A stretch of 64,000 nt of DNA from Streptomyces griseoaurantiacus. Its GTDB lineage: Bacteria; Actinomycetota; Actinomycetes; Streptomycetales; Streptomycetaceae. The stretch covers positions 1 to 64,000 of the forward strand of contig BNBP01000039.1 of the NCBI GenBank assembly GCA_014656015.1, given 5' to 3'. Within the stretch, counting starts at the first letter, position 1; every line of letters starts with the position of its first letter. The notes under the pieces are model-generated. The model was not told where the DNA came from, did not search any database, and was given only the letters and a program-made list of their open reading frames with translations. Shown here one piece after another: positions 32,955-41,540 of the stretch. The position numbers were made by a program, and so were the translations under genes.

Positions 32955-33998
32955 CCCGCCGGGGCGCGCGGGTCCGGCCAGGCGGTCGCCGGACAGCAGC
33001 GTGCCGGCCTGCTTGAGGTGCCGCAGCACGGGAGAGACCTCCATGCTCTGCAGACCGGCGAGGGAGCCGACGCGGTCCGAGGTGAACTCGAAGAGGTCGT
33101 CGAGATCCCGGCAGTGCGCCACGGCGTGGACGTTGTACGGACCGGAGACGGCCGCCGCGAAGGCGATCTCCGGTTCCCGGGCCAGGGCGCGCCCGACCTC
33201 CTTGACCGCCGAGGGATGCACCCGCAGCCACAGGTTCGCCCGTGCGCGGTACCCGAGGGCGGCCGCCGCGATCTCGACGTCGATGTGGACGGCCCGGCGC
33301 TCCAGCAGGGTGCGCAGGCGGCGCGAGACCCGGCCCGGGGAGGAGTCCGCGGCCGCCGCGAGGTCCACCAGACTGGCCCGGCCGTCCATCGCGAGCGCCT
33401 CGCAGATCCGCTCGTCCTCGGCGGTCAGCACCACCGGCTCGCGGGAGACGACGGGGACCTCGGCGAACGGGGGCCCTTCACTCCCGAGCGCGGACTCCTG
33501 CTCGGGGGAGAGCACCCCGTGCAGGGCCGCCCAGTAGTGACCGCGACCCCCGAGGAACTGCCGCAGCATCGCGTAGGCGTTGATGTCGAGCACCGCGGCC
33601 GTACGCGGCAGCCGCCGCCCGAGCAGTTCCTCGCGCTGCTCCCGGCTCCGTGACTGGATCGCGCAGGTGATCTCGTAACCGGCCGCGCTCAGTGCCACCC
33701 AGTTGACGTCCTCGCGCCGGGCCAGGGCCTCCGCGATCGCCCCGACGCCACCGGGGCGGCACCGCAGCCGCACCAGCCACCTGCTCTGCCCCAGCGCCCC
33801 CGGGTTGACGACCCCCGCGACCCGCAGGACCCCCTCGGCACACAGCCGACGGTACCGGCGGTTGACCGCGCTCTCGGTCAGCCCGAGCACACCGGCGATC
33901 GAGGCGAAGGAAGCACGCGGGGCGATCTGCAAGGCCCGGATGATCCGCACGTCCTCGGGCCGCACGATGAAGGATTCCGATGCAGAGGTACGCGACAC
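32952..33998 (-). CDS. double-domain Lrp/AsnC family regulator
   Basis: This 348-residue protein has two full Lrp-like modules in tandem. The first HTH is at residues 12-55 (LQIAPRASFASIAGVLGLTE) with its ligand domain to about residue 150. The second HTH is AMDGRASLVDLAAAADSSPG, followed by a second RAM-like domain. Such duplicated Lrp proteins are common in Streptomyces and usually respond to amino acids or xenobiotics. The start is a GTG with AGGA ten bases upstream. It is divergent from an SDR gene, 100 bp away, which is its likely target. Confidence 0.88.
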   Translation of the reverse strand: MSRTSASESFIVRPEDVRIIRALQIAPRASFASIAGVLGLTESAVNRRYRRLCAEGVLRVAGVVNPGALGQSRWLVRLRCRPGGVGAIAEALARREDVNWVALSAAGYEITCAIQSRSREQREELLGRRLPRTAAVLDINAYAMLRQFLGGRGHYWAALHGVLSPEQESALGSEGPPFAEVPVVSREPVVLTAEDERICEALAMDGRASLVDLAAAADSSPGRVSRRLRTLLERRAVHIDVEIAAAALGYRARANLWLRVHPSAVKEVGRALAREPEIAFAAAVSGPYNVHAVAHCRDLDDLFEFTSDRVGSLAGLQSMEVSPVLRHLKQAGTLLSGDRLAGPARPGG

Positions 33999-34098
33999 GG
34001 CGGGAATCCTACAGAGCGGCCCTCCTGACTCGTTCCGTCCGCGTGGCGGCGCACAGACTGGCCGCACACCACCGGCCGCCGAACGAACAGGACACCCG

Positions 34099-34824
34099 AT
34101 GCCGTCCACCACCGAGCACCCGCAGAGCCCGCGCACTCGCACCGCACTCGTCGTCGGCGCCTCGCGCGGCCTCGGCCACGCGATCGCCGCCGAACTCCTC
34201 GACCGGGGATGGAACGTCGTCGGCACGGTCCGTGACACCACCGCCCGCACCCCCCTGCACGACCTCGCCGACCGGTCCGGCGGGCGCGTCACCGTCGAAC
34301 ACCTCGACATCAACGAACCCGCCCACCTGCCACCCCTGCACGCACGCCTCGCCCCGCGCCGCCTCGACCTGCTCCTCGTCAACGCGGGCACCACCAACAA
34401 CGTGGACACACCGATCGGCGCGGTACCGACGGCCGACTTCGTCGACATCATGGTCACCAACGCCCTCAGTCCGATGCGCGTGATCGAGGCGCTGGAGGAC
34501 CTCGTGTCCGACACCGGTCTCATCGGGGCGATGTCCTCCGGGCAGGGCAGCATCACCAACAACACCAAGGGCGGCCGCGAGGTCTACCGGGGCAGCAAGG
34601 CCGCCCTCAACATGTTCATGCGCGGCTTCGCCGCCCGGCAGTCCGGGACCGGCCGCGCCCTCGTCCTGATGGCGCCGGGCTGGATCCGCACCGCGCTCGG
34701 CGGGCCCGACGCGCCGTACACCGTCCAGGAGAGCACCCCCCTGATCGTCGACGTCCTGCTCTCCCGGCTGGGCACGCCCGGCCTGGCATACCTGGACCGG
34801 ACGGGCGGGACCGTGCCCTGGTGA
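34099..34824 (+). CDS. short-chain dehydrogenase/reductase
   Basis: The 241-residue SDR has the cofactor turn LVVGASRGLGHAIAAEL, NAG-like LLLVNAGTTNN, catalytic Ser in GAMSSGQGSI and Tyr-x3-Lys in EVYRGSKAALN. It is an NAD(P)-linked oxidoreductase of unknown substrate. The start ATG follows ACAGGA. It is divergent from the Lrp-type regulator at 33998 and is the obvious candidate for its control. A 15-bp tandem repeat begins 31 bp after the stop. Confidence 0.9.
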   Translation: MPSTTEHPQSPRTRTALVVGASRGLGHAIAAELLDRGWNVVGTVRDTTARTPLHDLADRSGGRVTVEHLDINEPAHLPPLHARLAPRRLDLLLVNAGTTNNVDTPIGAVPTADFVDIMVTNALSPMRVIEALEDLVSDTGLIGAMSSGQGSITNNTKGGREVYRGSKAALNMFMRGFAARQSGTGRALVLMAPGWIRTALGGPDAPYTVQESTPLIVDVLLSRLGTPGLAYLDRTGGTVPW

Positions 34825-34855
34825 ACGCCGAGGTGTTCGCCCGCGTCCGGCGCCG

Positions 34856-34930
34856 TCAGCCGCCCTCGGGGCGGGCGCCCTCGGGTCAGCCGCCCTCGGG
34901 TCAGCCGCCCACGGGGCGGGCGTCCTCGGG
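34856..34930. repeat. five tandem 15-bp repeats at the 3' end of the SMI1/KNR4 gene
   Basis: Units are TCAGCCGCCCTCGGG (34856), GCGGGCGCCCTCGGG (34871), TCAGCCGCCCTCGGG (34886), TCAGCCGCCCACGGG (34901) and GCGGGCGTCCTCGGG (34916). The unit is a multiple of 3 and stays in frame with the minus-strand gene ending at 34901. Each TCA-starting unit carries a TGA stop on that strand. Confidence 0.9.
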
Positions 34931-36877
34931 TCCGGCGCTTCCGGCCACCGTGCTGCCGTCCGCCACGAACGCCGAGCCCCAGTTGAGGGTCACCACGGAG
35001 TACATCTCTCCGTCCCCCGGCGGACGCGTCCACGAGCGGGTGGTGAAGGTGTGCATCCGGCCGTGGGTGAGGGCGTGACGCGGCAGACGGACGCCGAACT
35101 CCGCACTCACGGCCTCCAGCAGCGTCCGCTCCGTGCCGGGGTCCTTCTCCGGATCACCGAAGAACCGGCCCGGCCGCAGGGATTCCGGTATCGCTCCGCT
35201 CGCACGGATCTCACCTTCCTCGTAGGTGAACGTGTAGTCCTCGATGCCGTCCTGTGCCACCGACAGATGGAAGAACGGCTTTCCGCGCCACGTTCTCAGC
35301 CCGCCCCACACCACCACCGCACGGGTGCCCCCGCTCGCGGCGCCCGCCGGGGAGACCAAGCGCTGCCCGGGGAACGGGGCGGGCTCCCCGTCGAAGGCGA
35401 AGCTCCAGCCGGGGCCCGCCCGGCCGACGGCCATGACGGCCTTGTCCTCGTAGGAGGAGAACTCCCCCTTGTCGTCCCGCGCCCGGTAGGCGTCCCACAG
35501 GGTCATGGGCTCCTTCAGTGCGGCGCCCTCCTCGCCGAGGCGCCCTGGCAGATCCTCCGGCCGGACGCCCTCCACCAGGACGAACCGGTAGGACGTGCGC
35601 TGGTTGCCCGGGTCCGGCTCCGCGAGCCACGCCAGGCCGTCAGGGTCCGTCCCGTCCACCGGCGACGGCACCGCACCCCGCTGTCCGCCCCTCGGCGTGG
35701 ACAGCAGTTCCCGCCCGCGCTCCGGGGTGAGCAGGGGGCCGAGCAGCGGGTCGGCCACCCACGCCAGCGGCGCCAGGTGGTCCGGTCCCAGCGGCTCCCA
35801 CAGCGGCAGGGCGCCGATCAGCGTCCGCCACGCCTCGTCGGTGTCGCCCCAGCGCGCCGACTCCCGCGCCCGCTCGACCGCCTCGCCGAACGGCCCGTCC
35901 GGCGCGTACCGGTACGTGCCGTTCCGTACCTGCTCCAGGGTCGCGTAGGCACGTGAGAGCAACTCCTCGTCGCCGCCGCGCAGGTCGTACTCGAGCGTGG
36001 AGTCGTCGCGGTACGACTGCGCCGCCAGTTCGCCCACCAGCGGCGGCAGCAGCTCGGGCGCGTACCGCGGGTCCGTCGCCAGGCCGCGGAAGTACACCAT
36101 GTGCGTGCGCCCCAGCAGACGGCGGATCTGGTCGCCCAGACCTTCGGCCCGTGGTCTGCCGTACGCCTTCGCCTCGTCGAGGGCCCGCACCGCCTTCTCC
36201 CAGTCGCCGCGCAGCGCGTCGAGCCGGGCCTCCTCCACCAGGGCGTCCGTCTCGCGCGTCGTGTCGTTGACGAATTCCGGCTGCCCCTCATCCGTGGTGG
36301 GCACCCGCAACCGGTGGAACTCCCGGTGCATCTCGCGCATGAACTCCCGGAAGTTCGCGTGCCGCGTGGGGGGAGCCGCGTGCCAGCCCGCCCACGTGTA
36401 CACCGCCCACTCGCCGTCCTCGTCCACGTCCTCGGGGTCCATGAGCACGTAGAGCGCGTCCGACTCGACGTCCAGCTGCAGCCCGCTCCGCCAGATCTCC
36501 GCCTCCCGCCGCTCCTCGGGAGTGGCGTCCTCCGGCAGGTACTCCTCGAAGTCCTCGGCGAGTCCGGAGTCGTTGTCGTGCCAGCACGCCTGCTCCGTGC
36601 CCGCCAGCAGTGACACGAAGCCGCCCGCATGCCGCCAGCCGTCGCTGACCGCGAGGAACTCCCGGTACGACGGAGGCATCCGGCGGCCGAGACGCCTCTC
36701 CATGGCGGCGATCCGCTCCTCGGACGCGGCCGGGAAACCGAGCCACCGCGCCCGTCGGGCGGCGGACTCCTCGTCGGTCTCCCCGGCCTCCCCGGTCTCC
36801 CCGTGCGGGGAGTCCGCCCACTCCCCGCTCCACCTGAGCAGGAAGCGCCGCCAGTCGAATGCCGTGTTCTGCGTCAT
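34901..36877 (-). CDS. large SMI1/KNR4 family protein
   Basis: This is a 658-residue soluble protein. The SMI1/KNR4 domain lies at about residues 40-190: ERIAAMERRLGRRMPPSYRE and FLAVSDGWRHAGGF are its hallmark opening. The next part is a helical region with acidic repeats. The final third (TWRGKPFFHLSVAQDGIEDY) is beta-rich and unrecognised. SMI1/KNR4 proteins include immunity proteins of toxin systems and regulatory scaffolds; no toxin gene is adjacent, so neither role is supported. The ATG at 36877 has a weak ribosome site. The 3' end has been shaped by a 15-bp tandem repeat that supplies the current stop codon and two more behind it. Confidence 0.8.
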   Translation of the reverse strand: MTQNTAFDWRRFLLRWSGEWADSPHGETGEAGETDEESAARRARWLGFPAASEERIAAMERRLGRRMPPSYREFLAVSDGWRHAGGFVSLLAGTEQACWHDNDSGLAEDFEEYLPEDATPEERREAEIWRSGLQLDVESDALYVLMDPEDVDEDGEWAVYTWAGWHAAPPTRHANFREFMREMHREFHRLRVPTTDEGQPEFVNDTTRETDALVEEARLDALRGDWEKAVRALDEAKAYGRPRAEGLGDQIRRLLGRTHMVYFRGLATDPRYAPELLPPLVGELAAQSYRDDSTLEYDLRGGDEELLSRAYATLEQVRNGTYRYAPDGPFGEAVERARESARWGDTDEAWRTLIGALPLWEPLGPDHLAPLAWVADPLLGPLLTPERGRELLSTPRGGQRGAVPSPVDGTDPDGLAWLAEPDPGNQRTSYRFVLVEGVRPEDLPGRLGEEGAALKEPMTLWDAYRARDDKGEFSSYEDKAVMAVGRAGPGWSFAFDGEPAPFPGQRLVSPAGAASGGTRAVVVWGGLRTWRGKPFFHLSVAQDGIEDYTFTYEEGEIRASGAIPESLRPGRFFGDPEKDPGTERTLLEAVSAEFGVRLPRHALTHGRMHTFTTRSWTRPPGDGEMYSVVTLNWGSAFVADGSTVAGSAGPEDARPVGG

Positions 36878-36954
36878 GCCCGGATACTGACACCGGCCAC
36901 TGACAAGACCCGGGCGCGAGCCGGGAACCGGGCCCACCGCGAGCGGCGCCCCGC

Positions 36955-37344
36955 TCAGGCGTCCTGCGGATACCAGCGCAGCTCCACCGTGTTGCCGTCC
37001 GGGTCCCGGACGTAGAGGGACTGGGCGGTGCCCCGGGCGCCGAAGCGTTCGCCGGGGCCGTCCAGGACGGTGAAGACCCCGGAGTCGACGACCTCCTGCC
37101 AGTCCAGGGGCTCGACGACCAGGCAGAGGTGGTCGACATTGGACCCCTCGGGCCGGCCGGCGGGGGCCTCGACGAGATCGATGATCGTGTCCGGGGCGAC
37201 CCGCACGGAGGGGAACGGTGCCCGGCCGGCCCGCCACTCCTCCACCCGGACGGGGGCGAGCCCCAGCGGACCCGTGTAGAAGGCGAGCGCGCGCTCGATG
37301 TCGGCGACGTTCAGGACGAGGTGGTCGAAGGCGATCACACGCAT
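36955..37344 (-). CDS. VOC (glyoxalase/bleomycin-resistance fold) family protein
   Basis: The 129-residue protein has paired beta-alpha-beta-beta-beta modules: VIAFDHLVLNVADIERALAF with the first metal His, and VDHLCLVVEPLDWQEVVDSG with the second. The C-terminal strand SLYVRDPDGNTVELRWYP holds the Glu ligand. The metal site appears complete, which suggests a dioxygenase or lyase activity rather than a simple binding protein; substrate unknown. It is divergent from the LysR-type gene at 37505 and likely controlled by it. Confidence 0.9.
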   Translation of the reverse strand: MRVIAFDHLVLNVADIERALAFYTGPLGLAPVRVEEWRAGRAPFPSVRVAPDTIIDLVEAPAGRPEGSNVDHLCLVVEPLDWQEVVDSGVFTVLDGPGERFGARGTAQSLYVRDPDGNTVELRWYPQDA

Positions 37345-37482
37345 GGAAGACTCCCAGGTGAGAGGCGGGGTGCCCGAGGGGTGACGGCGGGCCCGCGGTG
37401 CGGGAACGACGCGGGCGCGCCGCCCTGTTCAGCATGGCCGCGCGGCCGTCCATCGGTCCAATACATGCTTGTCATCCCTTCC

Positions 37483-37497
37483 ATCGTGATCCACGAT
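37483..37497. promoter_or_regulatory. candidate LysR operator palindrome
   Basis: ATCGTG-ATC-CACGAT is a perfect inverted repeat with a 3-bp centre, between the divergent VOC and LysR genes. It lies eight bases from the LysR start codon, where no ribosome site is visible, so the LysR transcript may be leaderless or very short-leadered. Confidence 0.55.
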
Positions 37498-37504
37498 CGC
37501 TCGC

Positions 37505-39109
37505 ATGGACCTCCAGCAGATGCGCTACGTCCTCGCGGTCGCGGAGACCGGGGGCTTCACCCGGGCCGCCGAGCGGTGCCACGTGGCGCAGTCCGCGCTC
37601 AGCCACCAAGTGGCCCGGCTGGAGCGGGAACTGGGCGCCCGGCTGTTCGACCGGACCAGCCGCCGGGTGCGGCTGACCGCCGCGGGCGAGGCGTTCCTGC
37701 CCGCCGCCCGGCAGGCCCTGGAGGCGGCCGGGCGGGCCCGTGCGGAGGTGGCGGCGGCCACCGGAGAGATACGCGGCACGCTGACCCTCGGCTCGATCCC
37801 GACCGTCGCGGCCGTCGACCTCCCGGCGGTGCTGCGGGAGTACCGCCTGCGCCATCCGCACGTGCGGATCCGCCTGCGGACGGGTTCCAGCGAGCGGATG
37901 GTCGAGCAGGTGCGCGAGGGCACCCTCGACGCGGCCTTCCTCGGCGTCCCGCCCGGCTTCCCCGCGCACGGTGTCCACAGCCACGAACTGTGCCGGGGCC
38001 GGCACGTCGCCGTGGTCGCCCCGGAGCATCCGCTGGCCGGGGAGGACGAGGCGGACCTGCGGCGCCTGGCCGCCGAGGTCTTCGTCGACTTCGCCGAGGG
38101 CAGCGCCGCCCGTGCCCAGTCCGACCGGGCCTTCGCGGCGGCCGGCCTGCGGCGCGAGGTCGCCTTCGAGGTGTCCGGCGTCGAGCTGATGGTCCGCATG
38201 GTCCGGTACGGCCTCGGCGTCGCTCTGCTGCCCGAGGCGTTCACCGCCGAACTGCACGGGGTGCGCCGGGTGGCGCTCACCGACGGCCCGGTCCGCGTCG
38301 AACGCCTCGTCCACAGCCGCTTCCCGCCCTCACCCGCGGCGGCCGCCTTCCTCGCCCTGCTGGGCACCCCCGACCACCGGGAGACCCCTCCCGCACCGGG
38401 CGCGGCCCACCGCGCCCGGCCGTCCGACCGAAAGGCACCCCCGGACATGTCCGTCATCCACCGCACCACCCTCACCCCCGGCAAGCTGGAGCTGCTCACC
38501 GCCTGGCTGCCCTCCCGCCCGTGGTACCGGGGCGGTGCGGGCGGGCCCGAACTGGCCAAGGCGGGCGGCTTCCGGCTGGACGACCCCGAGGGCGAGGTGG
38601 GGATCGAGTTCATGGCGGTGACCGACACCGCCGGGCCGCACCCGGTCACCTACCTGGTACCGCTCACCTACCGCGGCGCGCCCCTGGACGGGGCGGAGCA
38701 CACGCTCCTCACCACGGCGGAACACGGGGTGCTCGGGCGGCGCTGGATCTACGACGGCTGCCAGGACCCGCTGCTCGTGGCCGAGTTGACGGCCCTGCTC
38801 GAGGGGAGGACGCGGGCACAGCACCAGTCCGTCAGCGACACCCCGGACCCGGACGTCCACGTCACCCGCACCGGTGACGGGCCCCTTCCCGACGACTTCA
38901 CGGTCACCGGCGACGAAGGGGAGGAGACCGTGCTGACCGCCTCGCACGGCACGCAGCTGCGGGTGCGCCGGGTTCTGCGGCCCGCCCCGGCCGGGCCCGC
39001 CGGGCAGCGCCCGGACGAGGCGGGCCGCGTCGCCGGGATCTGGCGGACACCGGACGGCGGCACCGTGCGCGGGGACTTCGTCGTGCTGCGCGAAGGCCCC
39101 CGGGCCTGA
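37505..39109 (+). CDS. LysR regulator fused to a maltokinase-cap-like domain
   Basis: This continuous 534-residue frame has two parts. Residues 1-300 are a complete LysR regulator: MDLQQMRYVLAVAETGGFTR, SALSHQVARLERELGARLFD, and the substrate-binding domain ending GLGVALLPEAF. After a Pro/Arg linker, residues 315-534 (MSVIHRTTLTPGKLELLTAW onward) look like the maltokinase N-terminal cap domain (GVEFMAVTDT-like EVGIEFMAVTD, then EHGVLGRRWIYDG), normally a separate protein of about 210 residues. AAAGG lies 11 bases before the internal ATG at 38447, so the second part may also be made alone. No stop or shift separates them. It is divergent from a VOC gene. Confidence 0.8.
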   Translation: MDLQQMRYVLAVAETGGFTRAAERCHVAQSALSHQVARLERELGARLFDRTSRRVRLTAAGEAFLPAARQALEAAGRARAEVAAATGEIRGTLTLGSIPTVAAVDLPAVLREYRLRHPHVRIRLRTGSSERMVEQVREGTLDAAFLGVPPGFPAHGVHSHELCRGRHVAVVAPEHPLAGEDEADLRRLAAEVFVDFAEGSAARAQSDRAFAAAGLRREVAFEVSGVELMVRMVRYGLGVALLPEAFTAELHGVRRVALTDGPVRVERLVHSRFPPSPAAAAFLALLGTPDHRETPPAPGAAHRARPSDRKAPPDMSVIHRTTLTPGKLELLTAWLPSRPWYRGGAGGPELAKAGGFRLDDPEGEVGIEFMAVTDTAGPHPVTYLVPLTYRGAPLDGAEHTLLTTAEHGVLGRRWIYDGCQDPLLVAELTALLEGRTRAQHQSVSDTPDPDVHVTRTGDGPLPDDFTVTGDEGEETVLTASHGTQLRVRRVLRPAPAGPAGQRPDEAGRVAGIWRTPDGGTVRGDFVVLREGPRA

Positions 39110-39130
39110 CCTCGTCCGTCAGCGTGCCCG
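39101..39130. terminator. hairpin between convergent genes
   Basis: Nested stems CGGGC/GCCCG and CTGAC/GTCAG enclose the 9-bp gap between the LysR-fusion and CutC-family stop codons. Confidence 0.5.
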
Positions 39131-39919
39131 GCTCGCGAGCGGGCCCGGCGCCGCGTCCACCGCGCGCCGGGCCGCCGCCACGAGGGCCGGGTCGGTGACG
39201 AAGTGGGTGTCCTCGTCGGGGGAGGTTCCCGCGGTGCCCAGCGGTGTCCAGGTACCCGCGCGGCGCGGCTCGGCCCGGGTCTTGGCCGAGAGGTGGACGG
39301 CCGCGACACCCGCGCCGAGCAGCGCCGGGATGTCGCCGAGGCGCACACCGCCGCCCGCCATGACCTCGAGACCGGGGGCCGCGGCGGCCATCTCGGCCAG
39401 CGTCGCCAGGCCCGCCGCCGCGGTGGCCGCGCCGCCGGAACTCAGGACGCGGGTGATGCCGAGGGGGCGGAGCAGCGCGGCGGTGGCGACCGGATCGGCG
39501 GACTGGTCGACCGCGCGGTGCAGGGTGACCTCCACGTCCCGTCCCCGGTCGCGCCCCGCCTCGTGGGCGGCCTCCGCGAGCCGGGCCACCGCGTCGCGGT
39601 CCAGGACACCCTCGGCGGTGAGGGCCCCCACGACCACCCCGGCCGCACCGGAGGCGAGGACGGAGCGGACCTCGGCGGCCATGAGGGCGATCTCCTCGGC
39701 CTCGTACACGAAGTCGCCCGGACGGCACCGCACCAGGGCCTGCACCGGCGGTCCGACGGCGGCCGCCGCCTCCACCGAGGCCGCCGAGGGGGTGAGGCCG
39801 CCCAGTTCGAGTGCCCCGCACAGCTCGACCCGGTCGGCACCGTGCGCGAGGGCGGCCCGCGCGCCGGCCGGGGAGGTGACGGCTATCTCCAGCGCGGCGC
39901 CCGCGTTCCGGCCGGTCAC
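39119..39919 (-). CDS. cutC: CutC family protein
   Basis: The 266-residue TIM-barrel protein has the family signature RVELCGALELGGLTPSAASV near residue 30, then LVRCRPGDFVYEAEEIALM. VTLHRAVDQSADP follows, and VLSSGGAATAAAG and EVMAGGGVRLGDIPAL line the barrel mouth. The name refers to copper homeostasis, but the copper role of CutC is doubtful and the family is better treated as an uncharacterised enzyme. The GTG start overlaps the M81 peptidase stop (GTGA). Here it shares an operon with a peptidase and sits beside a ROK regulator and a peptide importer, which argues for catabolism rather than metal handling. Confidence 0.88.
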   Translation of the reverse strand: MTGRNAGAALEIAVTSPAGARAALAHGADRVELCGALELGGLTPSAASVEAAAAVGPPVQALVRCRPGDFVYEAEEIALMAAEVRSVLASGAAGVVVGALTAEGVLDRDAVARLAEAAHEAGRDRGRDVEVTLHRAVDQSADPVATAALLRPLGITRVLSSGGAATAAAGLATLAEMAAAAPGLEVMAGGGVRLGDIPALLGAGVAAVHLSAKTRAEPRRAGTWTPLGTAGTSPDEDTHFVTDPALVAAARRAVDAAPGPLASRAR

Positions 39920-41508
39920 TCGTCCTCCCCGGTCAGCGGCAGGTCGGAGGCGGGGAGGACGCGCGCCCTCAGGTCCGGGTCGGCCATGTCGCGGTCGAAG
40001 GGGAACAGGGGGCGCCGCACCCGGTGGTGGCCGAGCCGCAGCAGGTCCTGGTCGACGCCGCCCGGGGTGAGCGCCATCTTCCAGCCCACCGCCATGTCGA
40101 ACAGCTCCGGCTCCAGATAACCGATCTTCACGACGACGATGTCGGCGGAGCGGGGGTCGAGGTCCAGATCGGTGAAGTCGTGCTCGTGGTGGTACGGCTT
40201 GCGCAGCCGGGTGAGGATCGCGTACACGCTGCCCACCCGGATCACGACCTCCGTCCCGGCGTCCCGGTCGCCGTGCCGGATCGCGTGCACCACGCCGGTG
40301 AGGGTGACGGGCCCGGCGTGCCGGTCGTCCACCTCCGCGCCGGCGGTGACGGTCACCGTGGCGCCCACCCCCGCGGCGACCGCGGTGTCCACGGCGGCGG
40401 GGCCCGGCACCGAGGCGTACAGGACGGTCGGACCGTCCTCCTCGCGGAACTCCGGCCGTTCCAGCAGCCGGGTCAGGCCCCAGGTGACGTCGCCCGCGCC
40501 GCCCGCGGTGGGGTTGTCGCCGGTGTCGCTGACGAAGTACGGCCGGTCGGGCGAGACGAGGGCCTCGTCGAGGACGTCGTCGAAGGTGCCGGTCGGGGCG
40601 ACGAAGGCGAAGTCGTGACGGGCCTTCCAGAAGCCGCGCGCGAGGCGTTCGGCGCCCGCCGCCACCGCCTCCCGGTCGGTTCCGGTGACGACCACGGCCG
40701 CGCGGTTGCGGGGCTCGTCGGCCCAGGCGTAGCCGACCCATATGGCCGCGTCGATGACGCCGTCCGCCGCCTCGACCTCCTCGACCGCCGCGTACACGCT
40801 CCGCGCGGGCTCGATCCGGGTCGAGGTCTGTTCCCCGGCCAGCAGCACCGGCACCGGCACCCAGGCCTTCACCGGGCGGGGGCCGCCGGAGGCGAGCAGG
40901 TCGACCAGGTTGCGCACGGCGCGCTCCTTGGTCTCCATGTGGTCCTCGTGCGGGGCCATCCGGTAACACGTGATCAGGTCGCTGCGGTGGGCGAGCTCGC
41001 GCGAGACGTTGCCGTGCAGGTCCATCGAGGTGGAGACCAGCACGTCGGGTCCCACGGTGGCGCGGATGCGCTCCAGCAGGACGGCCTCGGCGTCGTCCAC
41101 GCCCTCGACGGTCATCGCGCCGTGGATGTCGTACCAGAGGCCGTCGAGCGGGGGGAGCGCGGCGAGGCGCTCGACGAGCTCGTCGGTGAGCGCGGTCCAG
41201 GCGGCGGCGGTGACCGTGCCGCCGGGCAGCGACTTGCCCACCAGCGCCCCGTGCCAGTCGGCCGCCTCACGCAGTTCCTCGCCGGGGGCGAGGAAGGGGT
41301 AGCGGTCGAACACCTCGGCGCCGCGCGCGGGGTGGAAGGCGGCGGCCCCGGTGCGGGCCGGGGAGAAGGTGGACGACTCGATGCCGAGTCCGGCGACGGC
41401 GAGGACCGGACGGGCGGCGGGACGGCTGGGGGAGACGGGGTCGGGACGGGTGGGGGAGACAGGGGCGGGACGGGTGGGGGAGACGGGGTCGGCGGGGGAC
41501 TGCGGCAT
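39916..41508 (-). CDS. M81 family metallopeptidase (MlrC-like)
   Basis: The 530-residue protein has the MlrC/DUF1485 layout: VLAVAGLGIESSTFSPARTG, WYDIHGAMTVEGVDDAEAVL, STSMDLHGNVSRELAHRSD and ITCYRMAPHEDHMETKERAV. The His/Asp/Glu residues of the last three fit a zinc site, and a C-terminal alpha/beta MlrC domain follows. MlrC itself opens small peptides containing unusual amino acids. The first 33 residues are a Pro/Ser repeat (three copies of an eight-residue unit DPVSPTRP) from a 24-bp DNA repeat. GGAGAA precedes the ATG, so the repeat is probably translated. It heads an operon with CutC. Confidence 0.87.
   Translation of the reverse strand: MPQSPADPVSPTRPAPVSPTRPDPVSPSRPAARPVLAVAGLGIESSTFSPARTGAAAFHPARGAEVFDRYPFLAPGEELREAADWHGALVGKSLPGGTVTAAAWTALTDELVERLAALPPLDGLWYDIHGAMTVEGVDDAEAVLLERIRATVGPDVLVSTSMDLHGNVSRELAHRSDLITCYRMAPHEDHMETKERAVRNLVDLLASGGPRPVKAWVPVPVLLAGEQTSTRIEPARSVYAAVEEVEAADGVIDAAIWVGYAWADEPRNRAAVVVTGTDREAVAAGAERLARGFWKARHDFAFVAPTGTFDDVLDEALVSPDRPYFVSDTGDNPTAGGAGDVTWGLTRLLERPEFREEDGPTVLYASVPGPAAVDTAVAAGVGATVTVTAGAEVDDRHAGPVTLTGVVHAIRHGDRDAGTEVVIRVGSVYAILTRLRKPYHHEHDFTDLDLDPRSADIVVVKIGYLEPELFDMAVGWKMALTPGGVDQDLLRLGHHRVRRPLFPFDRDMADPDLRARVLPASDLPLTGEDE
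41419..41490. repeat. three tandem 24-bp repeats inside the M81 gene
   Basis: Units begin GGGACGGCTGGGGGAG (41419), GGGACGGGTGGGGGAG (41443) and GGGACGGGTGGGGGAG (41467). They encode the Pro-rich octapeptides at the N terminus of the M81 peptidase on the minus strand. Confidence 0.9.
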
Positions 41509-41540
41509 GGTTCTCCGTACGGGGTGCGGACGCGGAGGCG

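Noticed and set aside
34856..34930. A CRISPR-like array
   Set aside because: The 15-bp units are directly adjacent with no spacers and no cas genes; this is a simple tandem repeat.
34901..36877. An immunity gene of a polymorphic toxin system
   Set aside because: SMI1/KNR4 domains occur in such immunity proteins, but no toxin, secretion or related immunity gene is adjacent.
39119..39919. A copper-resistance locus based on the CutC name
   Set aside because: No copper pump, chaperone or copper regulator is nearby, and the operon partners are a peptidase and sugar-related regulators.
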